Below, in pieces: positions 1 through 9,590 of a stretch of 64,000 bases of DNA; the first letter of the stretch is position 1, and each line of letters begins with the position of its first letter. The position numbers and the translations under genes are program-made. The stretch spans positions 62,001-126,000 of the forward strand of contig JAFEBM010000025.1 of the NCBI GenBank assembly GCA_018242685.1, written 5' to 3'. This DNA is from Nitrospira sp. GTDB taxonomy: Bacteria > Nitrospirota > Nitrospiria > Nitrospirales > Nitrospiraceae. The notes below the pieces were generated by a model. The model did not search any database. It saw only the letters and a list, made by a program, of their open reading frames with translations, and was not told where the DNA came from.

Positions 1-12
1 ATAGGGAGAACC

Positions 13-753
13 GTGGAGCGAAGGGCCGCTTCTCCAACAGATACGCAGCATGTCGTGAATCTATCAGGATACGTGTGGGCGGCTCGCCAACTTGGACCGC
101 TTGAACAGCGGTGTGTCCTGGATCTTTCATGCGGTACCGGCTATGGCAGCGACTATTTGGGTGCCTGTGCCGGTCGAATTGTGGGGATCGATTGCGTTCC
201 CGACGTCGTCGCCAAGAGTCGGGCGGACTATCCCCGATCGAATGTCACGTTTCTTGCGATGGACGCTTGTGCTCTGGCCTTTCGAGATGCGTCCTTTGAC
301 TGCATCGTCTCACAAGACACCATCGAACATATCCAGGATGACAGCCGCTTCGTATCCGAGGTGACCCGAGTGCTGAAACCCAACGGCATGCTCGTCATAT
401 TTACCCCGCACGGGAAGGGCCGTGGTATTTCTCCAACGGATCCGTATCATATTCGAGAATATACGCCGGACGAATTTAAGGCTCTGCTGCAGCCGCATTT
501 CTCAATTGTCCGCTGGTACGGCCGTCGTCAGGGGCATCGTCTCAAGGCGGTTGAACGCTCCATGGACACCCTGCGCAATTTGGACCCGATTGGTCTTCGT
601 AATTGCGTTCCACGACCTATTCGTCATTGGCTTGGAAGCCTGATGAGCCAAGCGCAAGGAGGGCCTGCCTTACATGAACTTGTCCCAGACGATATCGAGT
701 ATCGCGAAGGGGTCGCGGACGACACCAATTTGATCGGGGTTTGCACCAAATGA
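13..753 (+). CDS. Class I SAM-dependent methyltransferase
   Basis: A 246-residue Rossmann-fold methyltransferase. Motif I (VLDLSCGTGYG, about residues 35-45) binds the methyl donor; an acidic residue in GIDC (about 60) and the FDCIVSQDTIEHI stretch (about 98-110) are the usual later motifs. The acceptor is unknown; as first gene of a glycan operon it could methylate a sugar or a lipid-linked intermediate (inference). The start is GTG with GGGAG a few bases upstream, but the frame is open to the window edge, so a longer protein is possible. The stop overlaps the next gene as ATGA, suggesting translational coupling. Confidence 0.85.
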   Translation: MERRAASPTDTQHVVNLSGYVWAARQLGPLEQRCVLDLSCGTGYGSDYLGACAGRIVGIDCVPDVVAKSRADYPRSNVTFLAMDACALAFRDASFDCIVSQDTIEHIQDDSRFVSEVTRVLKPNGMLVIFTPHGKGRGISPTDPYHIREYTPDEFKALLQPHFSIVRWYGRRQGHRLKAVERSMDTLRNLDPIGLRNCVPRPIRHWLGSLMSQAQGGPALHELVPDDIEYREGVADDTNLIGVCTK

Positions 754-2078
754 ATTGGTTTGATTCTCCAATCATAGGGAAACCCCAGATGCTTCTTCTC
801 TCCGCAACGGTTGCAGGTCTCTTTGCCCGAACCTGGGTCATTCAGCATGCCCCTGGCCATGCGTTTGCCGCCGATCAATTATTCGATACGTTGGCGTGGA
901 ATCTCGCGACCCTGCATCAGTTTACACTCGACGGAGTCAATCCGGCCGCGCACGTCGGCCCTCTCTATCCTCTGGTACTCGCCGGTTTCTATACCTTCGT
1001 GGGCCACCGCCCGGAATGGGTTCCGATGCTGCACGTGCTCTTCGATCTCGGCACCGCATGGTGCCTGTATCGAGTCGCGACAACATTGTGGGGTTCATGG
1101 ATCGGAGCTTGGACCGCTGCTCTCGTGTTCCTCTATCCTGCCTATTGGACATATGATCCAAGGATCAGGAGTGAAGCGCTTCTCACGCTCCTCATGAGCG
1201 TCTGGCTCTGGGCAACTGTCATCTCCGGTCAAAGTCCATCCAGCCGTCGATGTGCGTTCATGGGACTCGCGGCTGGCTTAGCTATCCTCTGCAAACCGGT
1301 GGTGCTGGTCCTAGCGCTGCTTCTCGCGGGACTCCTGTGGATCGACGGGGATCGACTTTCACGAAAGATCGGCTATGTGATCGTATACGGCGCAACCTGC
1401 GCCGTGCTCGTCATCCCTTGGTCACTACGAAACTAGATCGTCTTTCATCACATTATTCCCGTATCGGCCGGGATGGGGGCTGGACTATGGATGGGCAGTG
1501 ATCCGATTTCTCGCGGAAGCTGGCCCATGCCGGTGGAGCGGGAACAGGCCATCTGGGAAAGTGCCGGCATCACCCCGCTTCCCTATGCGCACGCGATGTA
1601 CGACGTGCAAACCGATCGGCTGTTACGTGAAAAAGGCCTGAGCCGGATCGCAGCCGATCCTATTGGCTATGTCGGTTTGACCTTCACAAGGGTGTGGGAT
1701 TTCTGGATCGGCAATTCGTTCTATTTGGCTAATGGGGAGGGGGTGACGCATGGATTGCAGACGGATGCGGCGGAGCGAGGATGGGCAGTAGCGATCTACG
1801 GGCTGTTCAAACGACTCCTCGTAGTGCCGGGCTTCATTGTTGTCGCCATATGCAGCGCCTGGGTTCATCGAAAACGCCGGCGTGACCTTCTGCCGCTCTA
1901 TCTCTTTCCTCTCGGACTTACGGCGGGCTACGTTCCATTCACGGTGGAAGCCGGTCGCTATGCTTTGCCTGTCTTACCATGCTTGATGATGCTTTCGGTG
2001 GCCCTCGTACCGCATTGGCAAGCAGTTCGATCGTCCTTTGCGCAGCGACACACTTCTCCACAGACCAGGACCCTGTGA
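750..2078 (+). pseudogene. GT39/PMT-type membrane glycosyltransferase, interrupted by in-frame amber codon
   Basis: One reading frame runs from ATG 750 to the stop at 2078 but is cut by TAG at 1434-1436. The two halves (to 1436, and from about 1437) are in the same frame, and the residues on both sides (PWSLRN, then IVFHHIIPVSAG) join into the conserved block of ArnT/PMT_2-like transferases, where a Tyr normally follows RN; a TAC-to-TAG change would explain it. The intact protein would be about 442 residues with many transmembrane helices and would move a sugar from a polyprenyl-phosphate donor on the periplasmic face. The second half could restart at ATG 1473 but lacks the catalytic N-terminus. 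It may be a real null allele, a readthrough codon or a sequence error. Confidence 0.8.
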
Positions 2079-2920
2079 TGGCGTATGAACTGACCAGACA
2101 TCGCTTTCTTGACCTATTAAGAACGTACCAGCCGTCTCCCTACGAATCGTTCGGGCAAGGTGACACACGCTTTACCATTCCCATGCACCATGCGATGAAA
2201 TGCCGAGACCGATTGCATGTGGCTTTGAAAAGCGGTTTGCGGAGATTGCCGTCTGAGAAACAGACGATCGTCGATTTAGGCCCGTTTCCCGGGAGCCTGT
2301 TGCGACTCTTGCGCAGGCTGAACTACACACACTCGGCTCGATTGTTTGGCGCTGGCCTGATGGTTTCAGACGAGTTCGTTCACTTCATGCATCGAGATGT
2401 GCAGGCGGACATACAGGCCGTCAATCTTGATCCTGCAGGAGGGCAGTTTCAGAGCAAAGGATATTCCGAGAAAGTGCCGCTTCCGGATAACTCTGTCCAG
2501 TTGGTCTTTGCGTTGGAAATCATCGAACACCTGAAGTCGCCGTTTCATTTGCTATCGGAAGCCCACCGCATATTGGGATCGGGCTGTCATGTCGTTCTGA
2601 CGACTCCGAACGTGACTCGGATCGGGAATGTCCTCAAGCTTTTGATCGGTCGGACACCGAACGATCGGCTTGCTCCACCGGGATACAACAATCCGGATGA
2701 TGAATGGAGGCCCCATGCCCGCGAATACGCCATGCATGAACTGGGCGAGATGCTGCGCCAAACGGGGTTCGACATCGCTGAGTCCCGGTTCTTTCTGGGG
2801 GAGGATACACAGCAATGCCGGCAGTCTGTGAGGCAGCACGGCATCAATTGGATGAAATGGCCGTTCTACGTCGTGCCCCATTTGCGCGGTAGCCTGTTGA
2901 TTGTGGGGAGGAAGCCGTGA
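2078..2920 (+). CDS. Class I SAM-dependent methyltransferase
   Basis: A 280-residue methyltransferase starting at ATG 2078, which overlaps the preceding TGA by one base (TGATG); the open frame further upstream lies inside the glycosyltransferase and is not used. Motif I is degenerate (TIVDLGPFPGS, about residue 63), while the FALEIIEHL stretch (about 145) and the following LLSEAHRIL segment match Methyltransf_11/23 proteins. The C-terminal half has HARE and other residues typical of glycan-cluster enzymes. Substrate unknown. Coupled by a GTGA overlap to the next gene. Confidence 0.8.
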   Translation: MAYELTRHRFLDLLRTYQPSPYESFGQGDTRFTIPMHHAMKCRDRLHVALKSGLRRLPSEKQTIVDLGPFPGSLLRLLRRLNYTHSARLFGAGLMVSDEFVHFMHRDVQADIQAVNLDPAGGQFQSKGYSEKVPLPDNSVQLVFALEIIEHLKSPFHLLSEAHRILGSGCHVVLTTPNVTRIGNVLKLLIGRTPNDRLAPPGYNNPDDEWRPHAREYAMHELGEMLRQTGFDIAESRFFLGEDTQQCRQSVRQHGINWMKWPFYVVPHLRGSLLIVGRKP

Positions 2921-4092
2921 AGTCGGTCGTTCTCGCAGAGCTTGCCGGCTCAGCTGGATACGGGGGGGGAGAACGGTATTTGGAATTGTTGTTTGATCGG
3001 TTGGACCGCACCAAAGTTTCTCCGCTCTTGATCTGTCCGGAACCTGGACCGTTTGTGGGAAAGATGAAAGCGAAAGGGATTCCGACCAACGTGGTGCGAT
3101 TAACACCGCTTTTCAACCTCGTGGCACTCATACGGCTGGCATACTTATTAAAGCGGAACGATGTGACGATTCTCCAAACTCACGGCGCCCGAGCGAACGT
3201 GTATGGGCGTATTGCCGCCTGGTTGGCCGGAGTCCCTTGCGTGGTATCAACCGTACACAACTCCATCAGAGATTATGAAGTCCATTCCATCTTGCGACAT
3301 CTCTACAGCGTCATCCTGCGCATAGTGCTGCCGCTGACAGATCGAATCATTTGTGTTTCGGAGGCGCTTAGGCAAGACGTCATTGCCGACTGTCCCGGTG
3401 CGGCACCGAAGACGGCCACGGTGTGGAATGGAATTGACCCTTCGCTCTTCTCCTGCAGGGGAGATCGCAACAAGATCAGAAGGGAGTGGTGGGTAGGCAG
3501 CGGGCCCGTGCTCCTCACTGTTGCCAGACTCACGGAACAAAAGGGCCATCGGTTTCTCATCGAGGCGTTACCCGCACTTATTGCTGAATGGCCGTCCCTC
3601 GTCTGCTTATTTGTCGGAGAAGGCGAATGTCGAGAATCGCTTCGAGCCTTGGCAAGAGAAAAGGGCGTTGAACAATCCTGCCGTTTTGCCGGAGCGCGGA
3701 ACGACGTGGTCGACTGGTATGCGGCGGCAGATGTGGTCGTGTTGCCCTCTCTCTCCGAAGGATTTCCTTTCGTGGTGCTTGAGGCTCTAGCCATGTCCCG
3801 CCCTGTCATTGCAACCAATGTCAACGGTGTCCCGGAGCTCATCCACGACGGCATTCACGGTTTGCTGGTGCCGCCGCGGAATCCCCAAGCATTGCACACA
3901 GCGATTCGGACCTTGCTTCATGATTCCTGTTTGGCTGCACGTTTGGGAATGGTGGGGCAACAAGAGGTTACAGCCCGTTTTACGTCAGAGAAGATGGTGC
4001 AAGATACGATCAGGGTAATCGAAGAAGCGCTGCCGGCGCTGTGCCGCTCAGCAGACTTCGCTCAGCGAGAGGTACAGAAGGAAGCGGCATGA
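2917..4092 (+). CDS. Family 4 glycosyltransferase (GT-B fold)
   Basis: A 391-residue cytoplasmic glycosyltransferase with the two Rossmann domains of GT4. The N-terminal acceptor domain begins with a Gly-rich loop (GYGGGERYLE, about residue 15). The C-terminal donor domain holds the E-x7-E signature (EGFPFVVLE, about residue 288) followed by NGVPELI and GLLVPP. It should transfer a sugar from a nucleotide-sugar to the growing polyprenyl-linked glycan. The start is GTG 2917 in a GTGA overlap with the upstream gene, and it overlaps the next gene by ATGA. Donor and linkage cannot be read from sequence. Confidence 0.9.
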   Translation: MKSVVLAELAGSAGYGGGERYLELLFDRLDRTKVSPLLICPEPGPFVGKMKAKGIPTNVVRLTPLFNLVALIRLAYLLKRNDVTILQTHGARANVYGRIAAWLAGVPCVVSTVHNSIRDYEVHSILRHLYSVILRIVLPLTDRIICVSEALRQDVIADCPGAAPKTATVWNGIDPSLFSCRGDRNKIRREWWVGSGPVLLTVARLTEQKGHRFLIEALPALIAEWPSLVCLFVGEGECRESLRALAREKGVEQSCRFAGARNDVVDWYAAADVVVLPSLSEGFPFVVLEALAMSRPVIATNVNGVPELIHDGIHGLLVPPRNPQALHTAIRTLLHDSCLAARLGMVGQQEVTARFTSEKMVQDTIRVIEEALPALCRSADFAQREVQKEAA

Positions 4093-4976
4093 TTACGGCA
4101 ATCGATCAACGAGAAGCTGTTATTGGGTGTCCCTGCGGAGCCGTTGAACAACTCGCTGAGGTATTTCATACCTCAACTCGACGATATGTTCGCTGTCCTG
4201 CGTGCGACCTGGTTTTTCTCTACCCTCGTCCGACCCGCAAATCGGTAGAAGACTATTTTTGTGAGGCCTACGACGGCGACTACGGGGCCGTTGAGGCGTG
4301 CGGTGATCGACAGCCGGTGTACCAGAGTGTGTTGAAGCACCTGTCCCTGTACCGGTCGTCGCCGGGGGCTTTGCTTGATGTTGGATGTGGAGACGGAAAA
4401 TTCTTACTGTTGTGTCGACGAGCCGGATGGGATTGTACGGGAATCGAGTTATCGGAGCAGGCCGCGACTCGTGCCGCCCGGAAGGGATTGACGATATTGC
4501 CGCTGCACGCGCTTCAGGGCGGTGAAGACGGTCGTCGTTTTGATGTTGTGGCCTTGATCAATGTGCTGGAAACCGTGGCTGATCCGTTGATCATGCTTCG
4601 GCAGGCGGCCGATCTCCTTACTCCCAGAGGGTTGGTGATTGTACGAGCCACAAACGGACTTTTCCATCTGCCGATGCGGGCGCCAGCCCGTTGGATCGGT
4701 TCGCGATATGACCAAGCGTTTCACTGGTATCTGTATACGACCAGGTCTTTGAAGACGCTCATGGAAAGTGTCGGTCTCAAGGTCATCAGTCTGCGCAATT
4801 CCAGACCGAGTCGAGGACCGCTTTCGCCCGTGCATCCCTGGTTCAGCCGATTGAAATGGACGGTAAGCCGCGCCTTGCTGTGGCCGCTTACCCAGACCCT
4901 ATACCACGCAACGGGCGGCCGCATCGTATGCGCGCCATCGTTTGAAATCGTCGCTCAACGATCAGGAAATGGGTGA
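4089..4976 (+). CDS. Methyltransferase with N-terminal Cys cluster
   Basis: A 295-residue protein. It opens with a small zinc-ribbon-like segment (CPCG about residue 14, then CPACDLVF about residue 42) and continues with a methyltransferase domain (LLDVGCGDGKF, about residue 98; VVALINVLETV about 155). This layout is common in Methyltransf_23 proteins of polysaccharide clusters, often acting on nucleotide-sugars or lipid-linked sugars. The start ATG 4089 is set by the ATGA overlap with the upstream glycosyltransferase. Acceptor unknown. Confidence 0.82.
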   Translation: MITAIDQREAVIGCPCGAVEQLAEVFHTSTRRYVRCPACDLVFLYPRPTRKSVEDYFCEAYDGDYGAVEACGDRQPVYQSVLKHLSLYRSSPGALLDVGCGDGKFLLLCRRAGWDCTGIELSEQAATRAARKGLTILPLHALQGGEDGRRFDVVALINVLETVADPLIMLRQAADLLTPRGLVIVRATNGLFHLPMRAPARWIGSRYDQAFHWYLYTTRSLKTLMESVGLKVISLRNSRPSRGPLSPVHPWFSRLKWTVSRALLWPLTQTLYHATGGRIVCAPSFEIVAQRSGNG

Positions 4977-5227
4977 TGAGTCACGATCCCACATACCGTC
5001 GGTCTTGGAAACGCACCCTGCGCGCGTGGGGGACGATTCTCTTCCTTTGTCTCTTAGGCGCGGTGGCGGCGCTCGGTGTGCGGGCACTACTTGAGTCGGT
5101 CGGAAGCGCCAGGCATACGCGGTACGAACCGGTGGACGTTCCACCTCAGGCGGTTTCGCCCCGTCATGAACGGGAACGAGAAGAATTGGAACGCCGTGAC
5201 CGTCTCGTGCTTGAAAGGGAGAAATAG
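4976..5227 (+). CDS. Small single-pass membrane protein, unknown function
   Basis: An 83-residue protein I do not recognise. A basic N-terminus (RRSWKRTLRAW) is followed by one hydrophobic helix (about residues 20-40), which suggests an N-in orientation. The rest is short and highly charged, ending in a heptad-like run rich in Glu and Arg (about residues 65-83) that could form a short coiled coil. ATG 4976 overlaps the preceding stop (TGATG), and the asparagine synthase gene starts 4 bp after its stop, so it is probably translated as part of the glycan operon. It may be a scaffold or partner of the neighbouring enzymes (inference). Confidence 0.6.
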   Translation: MSHDPTYRRSWKRTLRAWGTILFLCLLGAVAALGVRALLESVGSARHTRYEPVDVPPQAVSPRHEREREELERRDRLVLEREK

Positions 5228-5231
5228 TGAA

Positions 5232-7163
5232 ATGTGCGGCATCTGTGGAGTCATAGGAGAGGATGACGGTTCGGCACTCCAACCGATGCTGCGGCGTCTG
5301 ACCCACCGAGGCCCTGACGAAGAAGGAACCTATCGTCAGCCCGGAGTCGCGCTTGGTGCGCGAAGACTTCGAGTGATTGATCCGGTCGGGGGACGGCAAC
5401 CGGTCCGCAATGAGAGGGGGACTGTTTGGGCCGTCATGAACGGCGAGATCTATAACTATCGAGAATTGCGTCAAGAGCTCGTGAACAGAGGACATCGACT
5501 TGAGACCCGCTGCGATACCGAAGTCTTGGTCCACCTGTACGAGGATGAAGGATTCGAGGCCTTTCGCCGATTGCGAGGAATGTTTGCGGTGGCACTGTGG
5601 GATCAAGAGCGCCGCTCTGCGTGGCTGGTTCGTGATCGCCTTGGTATCAAGCCGCTGTACTATGCAACACGGTTGAACGAAGACGGTAGGGGACCTTCCG
5701 TCGTATTTTCATCCGAGATTCCATCTCTGCTCGAAGCCTTGCCCGATTGGCGGATCCGGCCGGAAGCAGTCGCCGAGTACCTGACGCACTTGTATGTGCC
5801 AGGGCCCGGCACGATGATCGCCGGCGTACACCAATTGCGTCCGGGCGAAGCAATGGGCATATCGGACGGACGAATGAAGTTGTTGCGGTATTACCGCCCT
5901 GAAGAAGCGTTCGATGACCATGAACCGTGGACGATCCAAGAGGCCGGCAGAGAGGTGTTGCATACATTTGAAGAGACCGTGCAAGCCCATCTGGTCAGCG
6001 ATGTCCCCTTGGGGTTATTTCTCTCAGGCGGTATCGACTCGGCATCGTTGTTAGCCATGATGGCGAAAGAACAGAGTGGATCGGTCAAGACCTTCTCGAT
6101 CGGGTATGAGCATCCTTCCGACCAATCATTCAGCGAGCTGGACTCGGCGCGATTGTTGGCAGATCACTTCAAAACTGTTCATTCGGAGACGATTCTGAGG
6201 CCGGATGCGGTCACGCTGATCGAAAAAGTGGTGGAGGGCATGGGGGAGCCATTTGCAGATTCGTCAGCCATCCCCACCTATCTGGTTTCGGAGGTCGCGC
6301 GACAGACCGTCACGGTTGCGCTTTCGGGGATCGGCGGCGATGAGCTCTTCGGTGGGTACCCTCGCTATTTGGGCCTCCGTACTGCCGCGCAGTATCAACG
6401 AATTCCTCTTGTGCTGCGGGAGCGCATGGCTCAATGGAGCAGGCGTATCGGCGAACATGGACAGGCTCGCGACCAAGCGGCCCGCCTGAAACGATTTCTG
6501 AGCAATGGGCATCTGCCGCTTCCCGAGCAATATCGCCGTTGGACCACCTTTATTCCCTCCGAGTGGGACGGTACCCTCTGGGGACGCCGATTGGAAGAGA
6601 TGCTTCTCAACAATAAGCTGTTGGGACGGGCTGAGGTTTTGTTCGATCAGTGGCCGTCGTCTGACCCGGCGGAATGTGCCATGGGTGTCGACCTACAAAG
6701 TTATCTGCCCGACGATCTTCTGCGCATGGCTGATCGAATGAGCATGGTGCATTCGCTCGAGTTGCGTGTCCCGTTTTGCGATCATCAGCTCTTGGCCGCA
6801 GCCTTGCGAATTCCCTCCCGGCTACGTCTGACCGGTTGGCAATTGAAAGGGTTTATGCGCCGAATGTTGCGAGGCCTTCTGCCGGATCGAGTTCTTCGCG
6901 CGCCCAAGCAAGGGTTCATGGTGCCCATGGCTCGATGGCTTCGCGAGGATCTTCGCGAGATGGCGCACGATCTGTTGACGGATGACGTGATCAAGGACCG
7001 TGGGTATGTCAAACCGGCTTACGTGCGGTGGTTGTTGGAGCAACATGAGAGCGGCCGCCGAAACTTTTCAGATCAATTGTATGCGCTGATGGTTCTGGAG
7101 CTTTGGCATCGAGGTTTGCGCGCCGACCCTTCTGAACGGAGGGCACTGATGGCCACCTCATGA
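5232..7163 (+). CDS. asnB: Asparagine synthase (glutamine-hydrolysing)-like amidotransferase
   Basis: A 643-residue AsnB-family enzyme. The N-terminal class II glutaminase domain starts with the catalytic Cys directly after Met (MCGICGV), which fixes the start at ATG 5232. The synthetase domain carries the ATP-pyrophosphatase loop SGGIDS near residue 265 and the GIGGDELFGGYPRY block. It could make asparagine or, as often in exopolysaccharide/exosortase-type clusters, amidate a sugar uronic acid or other glycan carboxylate (inference from context). It overlaps the next gene by ATGA. Confidence 0.9.
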   Translation: MCGICGVIGEDDGSALQPMLRRLTHRGPDEEGTYRQPGVALGARRLRVIDPVGGRQPVRNERGTVWAVMNGEIYNYRELRQELVNRGHRLETRCDTEVLVHLYEDEGFEAFRRLRGMFAVALWDQERRSAWLVRDRLGIKPLYYATRLNEDGRGPSVVFSSEIPSLLEALPDWRIRPEAVAEYLTHLYVPGPGTMIAGVHQLRPGEAMGISDGRMKLLRYYRPEEAFDDHEPWTIQEAGREVLHTFEETVQAHLVSDVPLGLFLSGGIDSASLLAMMAKEQSGSVKTFSIGYEHPSDQSFSELDSARLLADHFKTVHSETILRPDAVTLIEKVVEGMGEPFADSSAIPTYLVSEVARQTVTVALSGIGGDELFGGYPRYLGLRTAAQYQRIPLVLRERMAQWSRRIGEHGQARDQAARLKRFLSNGHLPLPEQYRRWTTFIPSEWDGTLWGRRLEEMLLNNKLLGRAEVLFDQWPSSDPAECAMGVDLQSYLPDDLLRMADRMSMVHSLELRVPFCDHQLLAAALRIPSRLRLTGWQLKGFMRRMLRGLLPDRVLRAPKQGFMVPMARWLREDLREMAHDLLTDDVIKDRGYVKPAYVRWLLEQHESGRRNFSDQLYALMVLELWHRGLRADPSERRALMATS

Positions 7164-8382
7164 ATATTCTGCTGTTGGCTGAAGTGTCGGCGGAGCGAGT
7201 CCTCGGCGGAGCGGAACGGGTTCTTCGCAACCAAGCCCTCGGATTGGCGATGCTGGGACATCACGTGGAGCTGCTGACGCGGGCTCCTGAGCATGCATCG
7301 GAGGGCGTACTGGAGATGGCCGGAATTCGTGAATGGCGTTATTCGGTCAGTCGCAAACATGAAGCGGCGTTTCTCTGGTCTTCAGTACGCCGCTCGGTTG
7401 AGCGGTTTGATCGCTTATGTGCGACCGAACCGCTGGATGCCGTCATCATTCATCAGGGGCTGGCCGGACTCGGCCCGATTCTGGCTCGTCGTCAAGCGGT
7501 ATCACGATGGATTTATATGTGCCATTCTCTTGCTCATGAGGAGTATGAGACGAGGCAAGATCCGACTCGTTCATCCCTGGCAAACTTGCGTCGGCACGCC
7601 AATCTTCGGGCTAGGCGCTCCGTAGAATACGCGGTGATGTCCCGATGTCACCATGTGGCCGTCCTCAGTCAATTCATGCGTCAGCGGGTCGTAGGAACCC
7701 ACGATATTTCGGTCGACCGTTTGGCACTCATCCCGGGGGCGGTTGATCCTCATACCTTTGTGCCGTTCGAGGATCGGGGACTTGCAAAGACAGCACTCAA
7801 TCTTCCGAGCAATCGTACGATTCTCTTTACCGTTCGAAACCTTGTGCCAGGATGGGTCTGGACAATCTGCTGTGTGCGATCGAGATGCTGAACAGGGCAC
7901 AACACAAGCTGATGTTGGTGATCGGCGGGGAAGGACCGTTGCGTGAACAACTCCAAGCAGACATACAGCGGAGGAGACTCAGCGATGTCGTGCGTCTGAT
8001 CGGGTTTGTTCCCGAATCTCAGCTCGGTCACTACTACCAGGCCGCGGACCTTGTCCTGATGCCGAGTCTTCAGTTAGAGGGGTTCGGTCTGGTGATGGTC
8101 GAAGCCATGGCCTGCGGGACACCCGTGCTCGGGACGCCGGTCGGGGCGATTCCGGAGATCTTGAACCAAGTTGATCCCATCTTGGTCGCGGAAGGAGTCG
8201 ATGGTCCGTCGATTGGACGGGCGCTTGAACGGGTCTTGAGACGCTTACAAGAACCAGGCGAGGCGAGTCGTTTGGCAAAAAAGGGTCGCGCCCTGATTGA
8301 GCGTCGGTACAATTGGACACAACATTGCAACCAGTTGGTCGACTTATTGGATGGCCCAAAGCAGGTTCGGCTCGCGGCATAG
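7160..8382 (+). pseudogene. Family 4 glycosyltransferase broken by a one-base frameshift
   Basis: Two frames encode the two halves of one GT4 enzyme. The first (from ATG 7160, ATGA-coupled to asnB) carries the N-terminal domain to FTVRNLVP, then runs into a meaningless tail ending at 7891. The second starts at about 7852 (MGLDNLLCAIE) and carries the donor-binding domain with EGFGLVMVEAMA. Homologues read NLVPRMGLDN straight through. Adding one base between 7849 and 7852 (CCA GGATG to CCA xGG ATG) would restore a 407-residue protein, so a single-base deletion explains it. As written, no active enzyme is made unless ribosomes slip; a sequencing error is possible. Confidence 0.82.
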
Positions 8383-8399
8383 CAGGCCATTGAAAAACT

Positions 8400-9590
8400 A
8401 TGATGGCTGCCCGAAAGGTCGTTCATATCATCACTCGGCTGGATCAGGGTGGATCTGCTCGAAACACCATGCTCACGGTGCTAGGGCATGACCGCACTCA
8501 GTTCGAGCCGCTTGTGGTTACCGGACAAGCGGATATGTGGAACGCGCAGGGGGGGCTCGCGGCAACAATGGAAAATCTTCGGCTCTTGGAGAAAGACTCG
8601 ATCCGTTACCACCTGGTTCCGTCGCTGGTTCGTCAGATCAGTCCTAAGGCTGATCTGTCGGCGTTGTGGAAACTGATTGTCCTGTTGCGACAGGAACGAC
8701 CCTACATCGTCCATACGCACACATCCAAAGCCGGAGTGCTGGGGAGGCTGGCCGCGTGGATCACGGGTGTTCCTAAGATTGTTCACACACCACACGGGCA
8801 CGTGTTCTATGGCCACTTCGGTTCGATCTCCTCCCGGATATTTGCACAGATCGAGCGCGCACTGGCATGGATCACTGATGAGTTGATCGCGCTGACATCG
8901 TCCGAAAAGGCCGAGCATCTTGAGCGAGCCATCGGGTGCGCGGATCGGTTTGCCGTCGTACCAAGCGGTATCGACATCGATCGTTTCAAGCAGGCTCGGA
9001 CGTCCGGAAAGGTGATGCCGGAGTGGTTCGATTGCCCGGCTGACGCGACCGTCATCGGCTCCGTCGGTTGGTTGACGGATATCAAGGGGCATCGATTTTT
9101 GGTCGACGCCGTCGCTCACTTGAAACAGGAGCATCCTCATCTGCACCTCGTCATTGTCGGCAGTGGGGATCAACATGAGGAGTTGCTGCGCAAGGCACGT
9201 AAAGCCGGAATCAGCCAGGCCGTGCATTTGGTAGGTCGTCGAGAAGATGTCGAACGTGCCCTGGCTGGGATGGATTGTTTCGTCTTGCCGTCCCTCAATG
9301 AGGGGATGGGGAGGGCCTTGGTTGAGGCGATGGCAGCGGGACTTCCGGTGATTGCCAGTCGAGTGGGGGGAGTTCCTGCTCTGATTGAGGATGAGAAAAA
9401 CGGCCTCCTTGTGCCGGCAGGAGACAGTCTCGCGCTGGCCGCCGCGTTGCGGCAGATATTGTCCGATCCTCTACGAGCCCGTACATTAGGACAGAACGCG
9501 ATGCAGAGCATCGGAACAGGCTTCGGAGTTCCCGCCATGGTTCGGGCCATTGAATCGATTTACAGGGAAGCAGCGGTGAGTTATGCGTAG
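8400..9590 (+). CDS. Family 4 glycosyltransferase
   Basis: A 396-residue GT-B enzyme with an N-terminal Glyco_transf_4 domain (IITRLDQGGSARNT, about residues 9-22; VHTHTSKAGVLGR about 103) and a C-terminal donor-binding domain with NEGMGRALVEAMAAG (about residue 300) and GGVPALIE. It resembles CapM/Pel-type transferases with a helical TPHGH segment. ATG 8400 or 8403 can start it; it follows the broken glycosyltransferase by 17 bp and overlaps the next gene by 8 bp. Sugar specificity unknown. Confidence 0.88.
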   Translation: MMAARKVVHIITRLDQGGSARNTMLTVLGHDRTQFEPLVVTGQADMWNAQGGLAATMENLRLLEKDSIRYHLVPSLVRQISPKADLSALWKLIVLLRQERPYIVHTHTSKAGVLGRLAAWITGVPKIVHTPHGHVFYGHFGSISSRIFAQIERALAWITDELIALTSSEKAEHLERAIGCADRFAVVPSGIDIDRFKQARTSGKVMPEWFDCPADATVIGSVGWLTDIKGHRFLVDAVAHLKQEHPHLHLVIVGSGDQHEELLRKARKAGISQAVHLVGRREDVERALAGMDCFVLPSLNEGMGRALVEAMAAGLPVIASRVGGVPALIEDEKNGLLVPAGDSLALAAALRQILSDPLRARTLGQNAMQSIGTGFGVPAMVRAIESIYREAAVSYA

